Assembly (NCBI RefSeq): GCF_014284275.1
Contig: NZ_JACOFU010000009.1
Location: 1 to 64,000 of the forward strand
Source of the DNA: Affinundibacterium amnicola
Lineage (GTDB): Bacteria > Pseudomonadota > Gammaproteobacteria > Burkholderiales > Burkholderiaceae_D
DNA length: 64,000 nucleotides
Direction: 5' to 3'
Positions within the stretch are counted from its first letter, which is position 1. Each line of letters starts with the position of its first letter. The translations under genes were made by a program, and so were the position numbers. A model generated the notes under the pieces. That model saw only the letters and a program-made list of their open reading frames with translations. It was not told the origin of the DNA and ran no database searches. Of this stretch, positions 43,359 to 52,381 are shown in pieces.

Positions 43359-43501
43359 AGTTGGAAAAAGCGTATCGATCGACGTGAAAAATCATCCGTC
43401 ACGCACCATCCGTACGTGATCAGATCTAAGAGAAACTCAACAGAAAGCGGTATTGAATGTTGAACACTTTCAAACACGGCCTTCCGCAGTGTTCCTATTG
43501 A

Positions 43502-43692
43502 GATCGACAGGCCGGTATCCGGGCTTGTAAGTCTTGTTACATCGCCTTCCCAGTCTTAAAAAACCAGTGGCGTAGATGATGTAACCGCACTTACTTACCG
43601 TTGCGGAGGCAGCAGGGGCTTGGTGATAGTTTGCTATCGTGACCACTTTCCCGTTTAACACGATTCAAGATAATGAAGCGCGCACCTGTTGA
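43502..43692 (-). promoter_or_regulatory. Cobalamin (adenosylcobalamin-type) riboswitch
   Basis: On the minus strand the element contains, in order, ACAGGTGCGCGC, ACGGGAAAGTGGT, ATCACCAAGCCCCTGCTG with CCTCCGCAACGGTAAG (the core CCGCAAC of B12 aptamers), GCCACTGG, ACTGGGAAGGCGATG, and the closing B12 box AAGCCCGGATACCGGCCTGT. This is the usual order and spacing of a cobalamin riboswitch. It starts about 50 bases after the metR stop on the same strand and points away from metE. No cobalamin-related gene follows it. Confidence 0.93.
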
Positions 43693-43719
43693 AGAAAAGT
43701 TTAACACAGGTCTTTCGCA

Positions 43720-43763
43720 AATCTAAAATAAATCTATAGCCAATCTAGAGTAAATCTATACTT
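43720..43763 (+). repeat. 11-bp tandem repeat, 4 units, spanning the metR stop codon
   Basis: Four 11-base units on the plus strand start at 43720, 43731, 43742 and 43753, each beginning AATCTA: AATCTAAAATA, AATCTATAGCC, AATCTAGAGTA and AATCTATACTT. The metR stop (43745-43747) is inside the third unit. The array occupies the space just upstream of the riboswitch in its own direction of transcription. Confidence 0.75.
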
Positions 43764-44668
43764 GGCAATTTCAAAAAACTGGTTTCTCGGATGGTCGCGA
43801 CGAAATCTTTCAAATAGCTTTTGTCGCTAGTTTCTGGCAAAGATGCTGCGTACAAGCTACCAATTAAACCTGATGCCGTGACACGTTTCGCCAGCACATA
43901 ATCACGATTGACATAATTCTGCGCAGCCCACACTGGCAGCGTTGCGATACCACGTTTGCTAGCAACCAATTGCATCATGGCGACGGTTAATTCTGTCGTG
44001 CGACGACCAGCAGTGACGACGCCAGCAGGGGCTAGCACTTGCCTGACCACGTCTAACATCTCATCGGGTACTGGGTAGGTAATTAAGGTGTCGTTGGCGA
44101 AGTCTTGTGCGACCAAATAATCACGTTCCGCTAATGCGTGATCTTTTGCAATCAGGGCGATGATTTCAAAACGGAATAGCGGTTGGTAATGTACTTTTTC
44201 GCTGATGTCGGTTTCCGATACGATTGCAATATCTGCGCGTCGCTCATATAACAATCCAACCGGATCAGCCTGAAAGCCCGACACAATATCCAGTTCGACT
44301 TCTGGCCAGCGCGTGCGAAACACATCCATCGCTGGCATCAACCAATCGAAGCAGGTATGGCATTCGACCGCGATGCGTAATTGTCCGGCCACACCTTGCG
44401 CTAGACGCGCCAAATCACGCTCAGCCGCTGCTACCTGCGGCAAGACACTATTCGCTAATTGCAGCAAACGCTCGCCTGCCCCCGTGAAGCGTATCGGTGT
44501 GGTCTTACGCTCAAACAGCGCGCTACCGTAATGTTCTTCTAAAAGTTTGATTTGATGCGATAAAGCGGATTGCGTCAGATTTAATAAACTTGCGGCACGC
44601 AGCAAATTACCGGCTTCATGTAGCGCTTGCAAAGTTTTTAAATAGCGGATTTCAAGGATGGAGATCAT
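43745..44668 (-). CDS. metR: LysR-family regulator MetR
   Basis: 307 residues. The N-terminal winged helix-turn-helix (about 1-62) has L-L-R-A-A-S-L-L-N-L-T-Q-S-A-L-S-H-Q-I-K; the co-inducer domain (about 90-290) has V-E-C-H-T-C-F-D-W-L-M-P, a MetR hallmark. MetR with bound homocysteine activates metE, which is divergent here with a consensus MetR box between. The last codons and stop lie in an 11-bp tandem repeat, so the C-terminus may have been shaped by it. Confidence 0.94.
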   Translation of the reverse strand: MISILEIRYLKTLQALHEAGNLLRAASLLNLTQSALSHQIKLLEEHYGSALFERKTTPIRFTGAGERLLQLANSVLPQVAAAERDLARLAQGVAGQLRIAVECHTCFDWLMPAMDVFRTRWPEVELDIVSGFQADPVGLLYERRADIAIVSETDISEKVHYQPLFRFEIIALIAKDHALAERDYLVAQDFANDTLITYPVPDEMLDVVRQVLAPAGVVTAGRRTTELTVAMMQLVASKRGIATLPVWAAQNYVNRDYVLAKRVTASGLIGSLYAASLPETSDKSYLKDFVATIRETSFLKLPSIDLL

Positions 44669-44706
44669 GGCTGTGGGTAGGGTTTAAAACAAGCTGGGCT
44701 ACTAAT

Positions 44707-44866
44707 TCCCTTCTCCCGCAAGCGGGAGAAGGGTTAGGGATGAGGGGCGCTCAGGTTCGGATAAAGTCAAAAGAACTGCAATTCCTTTATTGACCTTTGC
44801 TCCAGATGAAATTGCAGTCGCTGAACTACCCTCACCCTAACCCTCTCCCGCACGCGGGAGAGGGAA
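44707..44866. repeat. Intergenic inverted repeat element (REP/BIME-like) between metR and metE
   Basis: The left part has CCCTTCTCCCGC and GCGGGAGAAGGG as a perfect hairpin followed by TTAGGGATGAGGG. The right part, CCCTCACCCTAACCCTCTCCCGC plus GCGGGAGAGGG, is its inverted counterpart with few changes. Between them ACTGCAATT / AATTGCAGT forms another pair. It is typical of extragenic palindromic repeats or a small non-autonomous element; it leaves metE's promoter and the MetR box downstream intact. Confidence 0.8.
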
Positions 44867-44910
44867 TATGCTAATGGCAAACGCGGCACTTTATATCTAT
44901 TGAGTGATTA

Positions 44911-44923
44911 TGAAAATTTTTCA
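44911..44923. promoter_or_regulatory. MetR binding site upstream of metE
   Basis: TGAAAATTTTTCA fits the MetR consensus TGAA-N5-TTCA exactly and is also almost palindromic. It lies about 100 bases before the metE start, in the metR/metE divergent region, a position suited to activation. Confidence 0.8.
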
Positions 44924-45011
44924 AGTTAAATATAAAAATTCATCGTTTGAATAATAATGGATTTTCTCTCATCATGCAGAAATACTTAAACCTAACACTC
45001 AGGAGCACATG

Positions 45012-47327
45012 ATGACGATTGCCCACATTTTAGGATTCCCGCGCATAGGCGCACAACGTGAATTGAAATTTGCCCAAGAAGCCTTTTGGCGTGGTGAAAT
45101 TAGCGAAGTTGCTCTGCGTGATATCGGTAGTGATTTACGCGCCCAACATTGGGCATTGCAACAGCAAGCTAGCTTAGATTTTGTGACGGTTGGCGATTTC
45201 GCTTGGTATGACCAGGTGCTTAGCACACTGAACTTATTCGGCGCTTTGCCTAGCCGTTTTGGCTTTGATCGCCAGCACACCAGTTTGGAAAATTACTTCA
45301 CGGCCGCCCGTGGCAATGCTCAGCACGTCGCGATGGAAATGACTAAATGGTTTGACACCAATTACCATTATTTAGTCCCGGAGTGGACTGCCGATACTCA
45401 GTTCGATTTACAAGCAAACAGTGCGTTACTAGAAGAAGTACAACAAGCACAGCAACTTGGTCATCAAGTGAAAGTCAGTCTGCTTGGTCCATTGAGCTTG
45501 CTGTATTTGGGTAAGGTTAAATCAGGTCTGAGTAGCCCCTTAGAGCTATTGCATAAACTGCTGCCTACGTATAAAAACTTGCTGATCTCTTTACAAGAAG
45601 CGGGTGTGGAATGGGTGCAAATAGATGAACCAATTTTGGTTTTGGATCTCAGTGCAGAGTGGCTACGTGCGTTTGAGCCTGCTTACCAATTGCTGAGCGC
45701 CAATACACCGAAATTATTACTGACCACTTATTTCGACTCAATCGCCGAACATGCTGATTTGTTGCATCGCTTACCGGTTGATGGCGTGCATATTGACTTG
45801 GTACGCGCACCGCAACAGTTGGAGGTTCTGTTAAAAAACTGGCCACAAGGACGCGTTTTATCTTTAGGCGTGATTGACGGACGCAATATCTGGCGCGCTG
45901 ATTTGTCGAGTATTCTCGAACTATATCAACCCGTGCAAAGTCATTTGAAAACCCTACAAGCGCCTTTGTGGTTAGCGGCCAGTTGTTCCCTATTGCATGT
46001 GCCCGTTGATTTGGATGTAGAGAACAAGCTCGATCCAGAATTGCGTTCATGGCTAGCATTCGCGGTACAAAAGCTCGCGGAAATTGTCAGCTTAAAACAG
46101 GCTTTCGATGGCAACAAAGAGCTAGTGAGAAACGCATTTGCGACAGCCGATGCCGCGCAACAAAGTCGCCGCACTTCTAAGCGCATCCATATCGAATCGG
46201 TACAGAAACGAATGGCGCAAACACAGGCTAGCGATGCAGAGAGAAATTCCCCATTCGCAGAACGTATCATCGCGCAACAACAGCGATTTGATCTGCCGCT
46301 ATTTCCGACCACGACTATCGGTTCCTTTCCGCAAACTAAAACGATACGTCAGGCGCGTGCTGCGTATAAACGGGGTGAGTTAAAACATCTAGAATATTTG
46401 GAAGTGATGCGTGCAGAAATCACTTACGTCGTCGCTGAACAAGAAAAAATCGGACTCGATGTGCTGGTCCATGGTGAAGCTGAGCGCAACGATATGGTGG
46501 AATATTTTGGTGAGCAATTATGGGGTTATGGCTTTACCCAATTTGGTTGGGTGCAGAGCTACGGTTCACGTTGCGTGAAGCCACCGTTCATTTATGGCGA
46601 TGTCTGTCGTCCAGAAGCAATGACGGTGGCATGGAGTGCGTATGCGCAAAGTCTCACGCAGAAACCGATGAAGGGTATGTTGACAGGGCCGATCACGATG
46701 TTGCAATGGTCGTTTGTGCGTGATGACCAGCCGCGTGCGACCACCGCTTTGCAAATTGCTTTGGCATTGCGTGATGAAGTAGCCGATTTGCAAAAGGCAG
46801 GAATCGGCATGATACAAATTGACGAACCAGCTTTTCGCGAGGGTTTGCCTTTGAAGCAAAAAGATTGGACCGCGTATCTGGAAAATGCGGTGCACGCGTT
46901 CAAATTATGTTCGGCGGTCGTTCAGGATGAAACGCAAATTCATACCCACATGTGCTATGCCGAATTCAATGATATTTTGCCGTGGATTGCAGCGATGGAT
47001 GCCGATGTCATTAGTATAGAAACTTCACGTTCGGCGATGGAATTATTAGAAGGTTTTAGCGACTTTGCTTATCCGAATCAGATCGGTCCGGGTGTCTATG
47101 ATATTCACTCACCGCGTGTCGCGAAAGTCAGCGAGATGCAAAAGCTCTTGCAAAAAGCACGGCAATTATTGCCAGATCAAAGTATTTGGGTGAACCCTGA
47201 TTGTGGTTTGAAAACGCGCAACTGGCCAGAAACGATTGCGGCCTTAGAGCATATGGTGCAAGCGGCGGCATTGTTGCGTGCGAGTTGCGTGGAAGAGGCT
47301 GAGGACGAGCATCAGCATTGTTGTTGA
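45012..47327 (+). CDS. metE: Cobalamin-independent methionine synthase
   Basis: 771 residues, the usual length of MetE. It transfers the methyl group of 5-methyltetrahydropteroyl-triglutamate to homocysteine. The N-terminal domain begins [14 protein letters not shown]; the catalytic C-terminal domain has [10 protein letters not shown] and the zinc ligands in H-T-H-M-C-Y-A-E-F, the following Glu region and [10 protein letters not shown]. Two ATG codons are adjacent; 45012 has better spacing from AGGAG (45001-45005). It is controlled by divergent metR. Its leader has no cobalamin riboswitch; the nearby B12 riboswitch points the other way. Confidence 0.97.
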   Translation: MTIAHILGFPRIGAQRELKFAQEAFWRGEISEVALRDIGSDLRAQHWALQQQASLDFVTVGDFAWYDQVLSTLNLFGALPSRFGFDRQHTSLENYFTAARGNAQHVAMEMTKWFDTNYHYLVPEWTADTQFDLQANSALLEEVQQAQQLGHQVKVSLLGPLSLLYLGKVKSGLSSPLELLHKLLPTYKNLLISLQEAGVEWVQIDEPILVLDLSAEWLRAFEPAYQLLSANTPKLLLTTYFDSIAEHADLLHRLPVDGVHIDLVRAPQQLEVLLKNWPQGRVLSLGVIDGRNIWRADLSSILELYQPVQSHLKTLQAPLWLAASCSLLHVPVDLDVENKLDPELRSWLAFAVQKLAEIVSLKQAFDGNKELVRNAFATADAAQQSRRTSKRIHIESVQKRMAQTQASDAERNSPFAERIIAQQQRFDLPLFPTTTIGSFPQTKTIRQARAAYKRGELKHLEYLEVMRAEITYVVAEQEKIGLDVLVHGEAERNDMVEYFGEQLWGYGFTQFGWVQSYGSRCVKPPFIYGDVCRPEAMTVAWSAYAQSLTQKPMKGMLTGPITMLQWSFVRDDQPRATTALQIALALRDEVADLQKAGIGMIQIDEPAFREGLPLKQKDWTAYLENAVHAFKLCSAVVQDETQIHTHMCYAEFNDILPWIAAMDADVISIETSRSAMELLEGFSDFAYPNQIGPGVYDIHSPRVAKVSEMQKLLQKARQLLPDQSIWVNPDCGLKTRNWPETIAALEHMVQAAALLRASCVEEAEDEHQHCC

Positions 47328-47411
47328 AGTTGCGATTTATAGGGCGGTTTTTACCCCGTCGGCGCTAGTCAAAATAGAGATTTTCCTGAAACGGCTAGAG
47401 CGCTCGATTTA

Positions 47412-47529
47412 CTCCTTCCCCTTCAAGGGGAAGGCAGGGATGGGGATGGGTTTAATTGAGCAATCGACGATATTTCTTGTTCAATTCAAACCCATCCCCA
47501 CCCTAACTCGCCCCTTGAAGGGGCGGGAA
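47412..47529. repeat. Intergenic inverted repeat element after metE
   Basis: CCTTCCCCTTCAAGGGGAAGG is a hairpin followed by CAGGGATGGGGATGGGTTT; the second half, AAACCCATCCCCACCCTAAC then CGCCCCTTGAAGGGGCG, mirrors it. The organisation (terminal hairpins, inverted G/C-rich inner arms) is the same as in the element at 44707-44866, but the arm sequence differs. It may also act as metE transcription terminator. Confidence 0.75.
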
Positions 47530-47598
47530 CCTTGTGCCCATGCGGTTTAGATTAATTTTGAATTGGCTAGCGCCTATGAGTTTGAGACTAAACGGTTT

Positions 47599-48936
47599 CT
47601 ACTTCTGCGCTTGCAAGTCTTTCGCGATTTTTTCAACATCGCCCATCACACGCAACAGATTTCCGCTCCAGAGTTTGGCAATTTGTTCTTCCGTGTAGCC
47701 GCGACGTACTAGTTCCAAAGTCACGTTAAAAGTTTCGCCAGCATGATTCCAACCATCGATCCCGCCACCGCCATCAAAATCAGAAGAAATTCCTACGTGA
47801 TTGATACCAATTAACTTGACTGCATAATCAATGTGATTCACCAGATCTTGAACATTTGCACGAGTCGGCGGTGGGAATTTCGCATCCACTTCGTTCAAAC
47901 GCTTGAGTAGGGCTTCACGTTGTTCTTCGCTGATGCCGCCAACTGGGCCGCGACGAATGCCAACGACAGAAACATTACCAGGTACTTTAAATTCATCGCG
48001 CACTACTTTCAACGCGGCACGGCGTTCTGCTGAATCCGTCTTCAAATAGCTACTAAAGCCAACGATTTGAATCACACCATTATTCGCTTTGAGCGCGAGT
48101 AATTGCTCATCATCCATATTCCGGCTGACATCGCACAAAGCACGCACGGACGAGTGCGATGCAATGATAGGTGCTTTAGTAATCGCCAGTGTCTGCATCA
48201 TCGATTCTTTCGATGGGTGCGATACGTCGACCATGATGCCCCATTTATTCATCTCTGCAATCACTTGCTTACCTAACGGTGATAACCCATTCCATTTCCA
48301 GCCGATCGTTTCGCCGGTGTTCGAGTCGGAAAGTTGACTATGTCCTTGATGTGCTAAAGACATGTAGCGCGCGCCGCGATCGTGGAATTGCTTGACGCGT
48401 CTGAGTGCAAACTTTTCGTCACCGAGTGGGTAAGCATTTTCGACCCCGATCAAGGCGACTTTTTTACCCTTGGCATAAATGCGTTTAACATCCGCAACAC
48501 TGCGCGCAAATTCGATTTGATTTGGCGCTAACACCGTCGTCATACGGTGTATGCCCTCAAACATATTGATAGCGCCATCATAGGCGCGCTTGTAACCCGC
48601 CGGCTCGAAAGCATCGGCTTCAGTTGATTGTCCGGTGTACACAATGAAAAAAGCAGCATCCAAACCACCAGAGATCATTTTGGGTAAGGTGACTTGATTT
48701 TCCAAATCTTGCGCGTAGTTGCGTGAGTAAGCGAAATTATTGATATCGATATCCGCATGCGTATCCAAGGTCAGTACGCGCTTATGGATAGCCTTTGCTT
48801 TTGCGATTAAGGCTTGCTCGGCTGTGATTTTGGCTTCAGGTGGCGTGGCGTAAGTGCTGGAGGTAAATGCGGCTCCCGCAAACAGAGCGCTCACAATCAG
48901 GGCGATTGGTAATGGGGTGCTTTTCTTGAGTCTCAT
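47599..48936 (-). CDS. Membrane dipeptidase, peptidase M19 family, exported
   Basis: 445 residues with a signal peptide (M-R-L-K-K-S, hydrophobic core, cleavage after T-Y-A). The metal-binding set of renal-dipeptidase-type enzymes is visible: L-D-T-H-A-D near residue 58, I-G-V-E-N (bridging Glu), a conserved A-S-H-S-S and H-V-G-I-S-S-D-F-D-G-G-G with the catalytic-site His/Asp. It cleaves dipeptides, often with D- or dehydro-residues, in the periplasm. Solitary gene, convergent with metE. Confidence 0.93.
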   Translation of the reverse strand: MRLKKSTPLPIALIVSALFAGAAFTSSTYATPPEAKITAEQALIAKAKAIHKRVLTLDTHADIDINNFAYSRNYAQDLENQVTLPKMISGGLDAAFFIVYTGQSTEADAFEPAGYKRAYDGAINMFEGIHRMTTVLAPNQIEFARSVADVKRIYAKGKKVALIGVENAYPLGDEKFALRRVKQFHDRGARYMSLAHQGHSQLSDSNTGETIGWKWNGLSPLGKQVIAEMNKWGIMVDVSHPSKESMMQTLAITKAPIIASHSSVRALCDVSRNMDDEQLLALKANNGVIQIVGFSSYLKTDSAERRAALKVVRDEFKVPGNVSVVGIRRGPVGGISEEQREALLKRLNEVDAKFPPPTRANVQDLVNHIDYAVKLIGINHVGISSDFDGGGGIDGWNHAGETFNVTLELVRRGYTEEQIAKLWSGNLLRVMGDVEKIAKDLQAQK

Positions 48937-49141
48937 GGTTTTCCTTATTGATGTATTACTGTTGGCAAGTGTGAGGATGTGCGTTTCCGGTAAAAGCTTA
49001 GATCAATTGTAGGTGGTATTGTTGAGTAAATGCAGATTTCCTATCGTGCATCAGCGACTTCAGCAAGTGACTGAAGTGCAAATAGACCGCAAGATGCCCG
49101 ATATGGTTCCCAGTCGCGTAGAGACTTGTTGACCCTAGTGT

Positions 49142-49834
49142 TTAAGCTGTGGTTTCGGTGCTGACTTTATCCCAATTATTTTCATCATCATAATTACACA
49201 TCCAATTGACAGCTTGATGCCACTCTCTGACCATCTCAGGATTGATATTTCCCGGGCAAGGTTTGTGGTTAAGCTGCGCATGACGAACCGACCAATGTAA
49301 ACGGTAGAGTAGATCCGCCCAATCCATAATAACGTCTTTGCGTCGGGCTTTTAAGGCGGATTTGATCTGCACAAGGATATCTGGCGCACCTTGCACATGA
49401 TTAAGCGCATTGAGTGCTGGAAAATAGCTCAGAATTTTATCGGTGAGAATTGGCTTATTGCTGAGATCGATTTTGTCCAATAATCCCGCACACCAGGCTA
49501 AAAAATGAAACGCGTGCAAGCGATTTTGAAAAGCTTGAACACGATGGTCGTTTAGCTCGCTGCCTTCTGCATAGTCATGCAGAAAGCTAGACTCTTCGGC
49601 TGATAATACGTGCATCAAATCATGTGCTTGCAGAAAATGGTGCAGTTCAACATAGTGGCCGCTGTGGGCAGCCTGGCTGACTGCCCACAAACCAATGAGT
49701 CGTTGAGCTAATTCAGATTCACTGCGCAAGCGTACTTCTTCATCGGCTTCGATCACATGCAACTGCACGTTGATGCGAATACCGCGTTTGTGTAGTTGTA
49801 GTTCGGAAGCTTCTTTGCGGAGTTCTGGCGTCAT
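49142..49834 (-). CDS. DUF4272 domain protein
   Basis: 230 residues from ATG 49834. The start M-T-P-E-L-R-K-E-A-S and the conserved V-R-L-R-S-E-S-E-L-A-Q-R-L-I-G-L-W-A-V mark DUF4272, a cytosolic all-helical domain of unknown function; the C-terminal half has W-A-D-L-L-Y-R-L-H-W-S-V-R. The frame extends to 49993, overlapping the glmU start in the opposite direction, but the family start favours 49834. No Shine-Dalgarno sequence is evident. It is divergent from glmU. Confidence 0.8.
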   Translation of the reverse strand: MTPELRKEASELQLHKRGIRINVQLHVIEADEEVRLRSESELAQRLIGLWAVSQAAHSGHYVELHHFLQAHDLMHVLSAEESSFLHDYAEGSELNDHRVQAFQNRLHAFHFLAWCAGLLDKIDLSNKPILTDKILSYFPALNALNHVQGAPDILVQIKSALKARRKDVIMDWADLLYRLHWSVRHAQLNHKPCPGNINPEMVREWHQAVNWMCNYDDENNWDKVSTETTA

Positions 49835-49948
49835 TTTAGGGCAGATAAAATCAAGTGAAACCGCGATTATGACACCCTCATACCCATGCTCCAAGGCAGA
49901 TCCGCATGATAGACTGATGGCTTCGTGATTCTTGTTTATCAAAATAAT

Positions 49949-51316
49949 ATGAATGTCGTGATTCTGGCTGCTGGCATGGGCAAACGCATGCAATCAAATG
50001 TACCGAAAGTGCTGCACCCGATTGCGGGTAAGCCGATGTTGCAGCACGTGATTGATACTGCGCGGCAGTTGCATGCGGATCACGCTGCAAAAATTTGTGT
50101 TATTTACGGACACGGTGGAGATCAAGTTCCATTAGCGGTGGCTGACGATGATATTTGTTTTGCGAAGCAAGAACCACAATTGGGAACCGGACATGCAGTG
50201 GCGCAGGCAGTACCGCATTTGGATGATGCTGTCCCAACATTAATTTTGTATGGCGATGTGCCATTGACTCGCGCCGCTAGTTTGCAAGCGCTTATGAATG
50301 CGGCGGGAAAAGACAAACTTGCGATACTCACGGCGCAGATGAGTGACCCGACTGGCTTGGGGCGCATCATTCGCGAAGATGGAAAAATTCGCCGCATCGT
50401 TGAACAAAAAGATGCGAATGCCGAAGAACGCGCGGTGACCGAGATCAATACCGGCATCATGATTGCCCCGACGGTAGCGCTTAAACAGTGGTTGTCGAAG
50501 CTTTCGAATCAAAATGCGCAAGGTGAGTACTACTTAACGGACATCGTTGCTAGCGCGGTCGCGGATGGGGTTGAAGTGACATTCGCGCAGCCAGCGGCGA
50601 TTTGGGAAACAATCGGTGTGAACAGCAAAGTTCAGTTAGCGGAATTAGAGCGTTTGCATCAAAAAAATATTGCTTATCAATTGTTAGAACAGGGCGTGAC
50701 TTTACTTGATCCTGCGCGGATTGACGTGCGTGGCAATTTAGTCTGCGGTCGTGATGTGACGATTGATGTTGGATGTGTGTTTGAAGGGAATGTGGAATTA
50801 GCCGATGGTGTGAAAGTTGCGGCACACTGCGTGATCAAGAATGCCAAGATTGGTGAAAGCGCGGAGATCAAACCCTTCTGTCATATCGAAAATGCAGTGG
50901 TCGGTGCAAAAGGACAAATCGGTCCTTATGCACGTTTAAGGCCAGGTGCTGAATTGGCTGAAGATGTGCATATCGGTAATTTTGTCGAAGTGAAAAATAG
51001 CCAAATTGCTGCACACAGCAAGGCAAATCATCTTGCCTATATCGGTGATGCCACTGTTGGTAGCAGAGTCAATATTGGCGCAGGTACGATCACTTGCAAT
51101 TACGATGGCGTGAACAAATTCCGTACCGTGATTGAAGATGATGCTTTTATTGGTAGTGATAGCCAATTGATTGCGCCAGTAACAGTAGGTAAGGGCGCAA
51201 CTTTGGGAGCTGGTACGACTTTGTCAAAAGATGCACCAGCAGGAAAATTGACGGTGTCACGCGCAAGACAAGTGACGATAGATGCTTGGCAGCGCCCAGT
51301 TAAAATCAAGAAATAA
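49949..51316 (+). CDS. glmU: Bifunctional GlmU: N-acetylglucosamine-1-phosphate uridyltransferase / glucosamine-1-phosphate acetyltransferase
   Basis: 455 residues. The N-terminal pyrophosphorylase has [11 protein letters not shown] and [11 protein letters not shown]; the C-terminal half is a left-handed beta-helix of hexapeptide repeats with [11 protein letters not shown] and H-L-A-Y-I-G-D. It makes UDP-GlcNAc for peptidoglycan and lipopolysaccharide. A GTG at 49925 is in frame but ATG at 49949 matches the family N-terminus. glmS, the first enzyme of the pathway, is encoded 1.7 kb downstream; the two are separated by the microprotein and an Lrp regulator on the other strand. Confidence 0.97.
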   Translation: MNVVILAAGMGKRMQSNVPKVLHPIAGKPMLQHVIDTARQLHADHAAKICVIYGHGGDQVPLAVADDDICFAKQEPQLGTGHAVAQAVPHLDDAVPTLILYGDVPLTRAASLQALMNAAGKDKLAILTAQMSDPTGLGRIIREDGKIRRIVEQKDANAEERAVTEINTGIMIAPTVALKQWLSKLSNQNAQGEYYLTDIVASAVADGVEVTFAQPAAIWETIGVNSKVQLAELERLHQKNIAYQLLEQGVTLLDPARIDVRGNLVCGRDVTIDVGCVFEGNVELADGVKVAAHCVIKNAKIGESAEIKPFCHIENAVVGAKGQIGPYARLRPGAELAEDVHIGNFVEVKNSQIAAHSKANHLAYIGDATVGSRVNIGAGTITCNYDGVNKFRTVIEDDAFIGSDSQLIAPVTVGKGATLGAGTTLSKDAPAGKLTVSRARQVTIDAWQRPVKIKK

Positions 51317-51424
51317 TTCGACAAGAACTGCCAGCCTGATGCCTGTGTTGGATTAGGTTTGTGGATTCACAGACTTGAAATTGATCGCGCTTGCTGAGAT
51401 GATTGGCAAGGCCAGAAACAAAAC

Positions 51425-51521
51425 AGGGGGAAGAATTTCCCCCTAGACAGACGCCTTTCATTTACCCCGGAATAAAGGGGAAGATGCTGATTAGCATGAA
51501 TGAAAAAGGCGTCTATTTTTT
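51425..51521 (+). terminator. Compound hairpin and terminator region after glmU
   Basis: First a hairpin AGGGGG / CCCCCT (51425-51444 region), then AGACGCCTTTCATT (51449-51462) pairing with AATGAAAAAGGCGTCT (51499-51514), enclosing TACCCC / GGGGA and GCTGATTAGC, followed by ATTTTTTT. The outer stem and T-run make an intrinsic terminator; the enclosed hairpins are unusual for a plain terminator. Confidence 0.75.
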
Positions 51522-51743
51522 TACTACTCACCAGCGATCCAACCTGGGTTTCTACTCAGCCGGTGACACTGCTTCTTACGCTATTTACTTACTGCTTACT
51601 ACTTTTAGCTTGCTGCTAATTTGTTGCTATATAACTTATCTGACTACTGTCTTACTACAAATTTTTGAACTACTTTTTTACTTCATTTGACACAATTCAA
51701 ACACTAATTAATCACAGTGATATGTCACTGCTCACAATATGAA
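51522..51743. other. Low-complexity gap between the glmU terminator and the microprotein gene
   Basis: The plus strand is made of many CTTACTACT/TTGCTGCTAA-like words with no gene evident; a frame through it lacks a ribosome-binding site. A short palindrome, CAGTGA-TATG-TCACTG (51716-51731), lies just beyond the microprotein stop and might be its transcription end, but no T-run follows. Confidence 0.4.
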
Positions 51744-51839
51744 TTAGTTAGTAGAATTATCGATCAAGTAAGCAGAGAATGCAGCGACAACAGCGATCAT
51801 TGTTACTACCAGTTGGATTTCTACAAATGCGTTCAACAT
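51744..51839 (-). CDS. 31-residue membrane microprotein
   Basis: A complete frame from ATG 51839 to TAA 51744-51746. The peptide starts M-L-N-A-F-V-E-I-Q, has a hydrophobic helix of about 18 residues (L-V-V-T-M-I-A-V-V-A-A-F-S-A-Y-L-I) and a polar end D-N-S-T-N. AAAGGAAAAA lies 4-13 bases before the ATG, a strong ribosome-binding site. On the minus strand, a TATGAT -10-like element lies about 75 bases upstream. It fits the profile of bacterial single-helix microproteins. I recognise no known family. Confidence 0.62.
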   Translation of the reverse strand: MLNAFVEIQLVVTMIAVVAAFSAYLIDNSTN

Positions 51840-52381
51840 GATTTTTCCTTTGTAAGTGATTAAATTTGCCGTTTCTTTGCGTTCCGTTTGTATGCATCGT
51901 TACGACAGGCAGAATCATAGCAAGGCGATAAATATAAATATAATTTTGATTAGTAATGTCAATCATTCATAAATTGTATATCTTGTCATCGTCAAGAAAT
52001 ATTTAGACATTTCTCATTTAATTTGATGTTATTTGTCGCCTAAATACGACTAAAAGCGATGCTAAAAATTTCACAATGTATTTTTTAGATACATAAATTA
52101 TTCTTTATTTCGCCCTGTATAAGCGAAGTGTCGAGCCTTGAGTCTTTAATTCTCTCTGTGTTGAGTAGAAAAAAAGCACTGACATTGATCTGGCGCATAT
52201 CTGATTCACACAGGTAAGTTGTGTACTTTGAAGGGTTTTGATCTGCCGCAAAGACGATGCTTGTTGTGGTGCTTCGCCGTCAATCAACCTAGATTGGCGT
52301 TAATACCAATTTGATGTGGACGATAAATTAAATAGGGGCATTCATTCGCAGCGAGGATTGCAAACGCAAAGTAACAATGCA
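51840..52381. other. Intergenic region between the microprotein and Lrp genes
   Basis: This 540-base AT-rich stretch holds the microprotein leader and promoter region on the minus strand. A 60-codon minus-strand frame (52105-52287) has no ribosome-binding site or recognisable motif and was not called. I see no terminator of the Lrp gene, which ends at 52382 on the same strand. Confidence 0.4.

Larger units (their letters stand above)
42853..43501 (-). other. Leader-only stretch downstream of the cobalamin riboswitch, no recognisable gene
   Basis: About 650 bases after the protease gene without a gene I can defend. On the minus strand, downstream of the riboswitch, the longest frame is 43274-43477 (67 codons, GTG start 2 bases after GGAAGG). 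Its one hydrophobic segment is encoded by an 11-bp tandem repeat, so it may be spurious. A second frame (42950-43132) runs straight through the terminator-like hairpin. No btuB, cbtAB or metE remnant is recognised. Confidence 0.5.

Noticed and set aside
44669..45011. Cobalamin riboswitch in the metE leader
   Set aside because: The leader contains the palindromic element and a MetR box but no B12 box; the riboswitch is at 43502-43692 in the other direction.
51403..51690. Plus-strand 95-codon frame after glmU
   Set aside because: It runs through the hairpin/terminator region and a low-complexity stretch, and has no ribosome-binding site.
52105..52287. Minus-strand 60-codon frame before the microprotein gene
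   Set aside because: No ribosome-binding site and no recognisable motif; composition like non-coding DNA.
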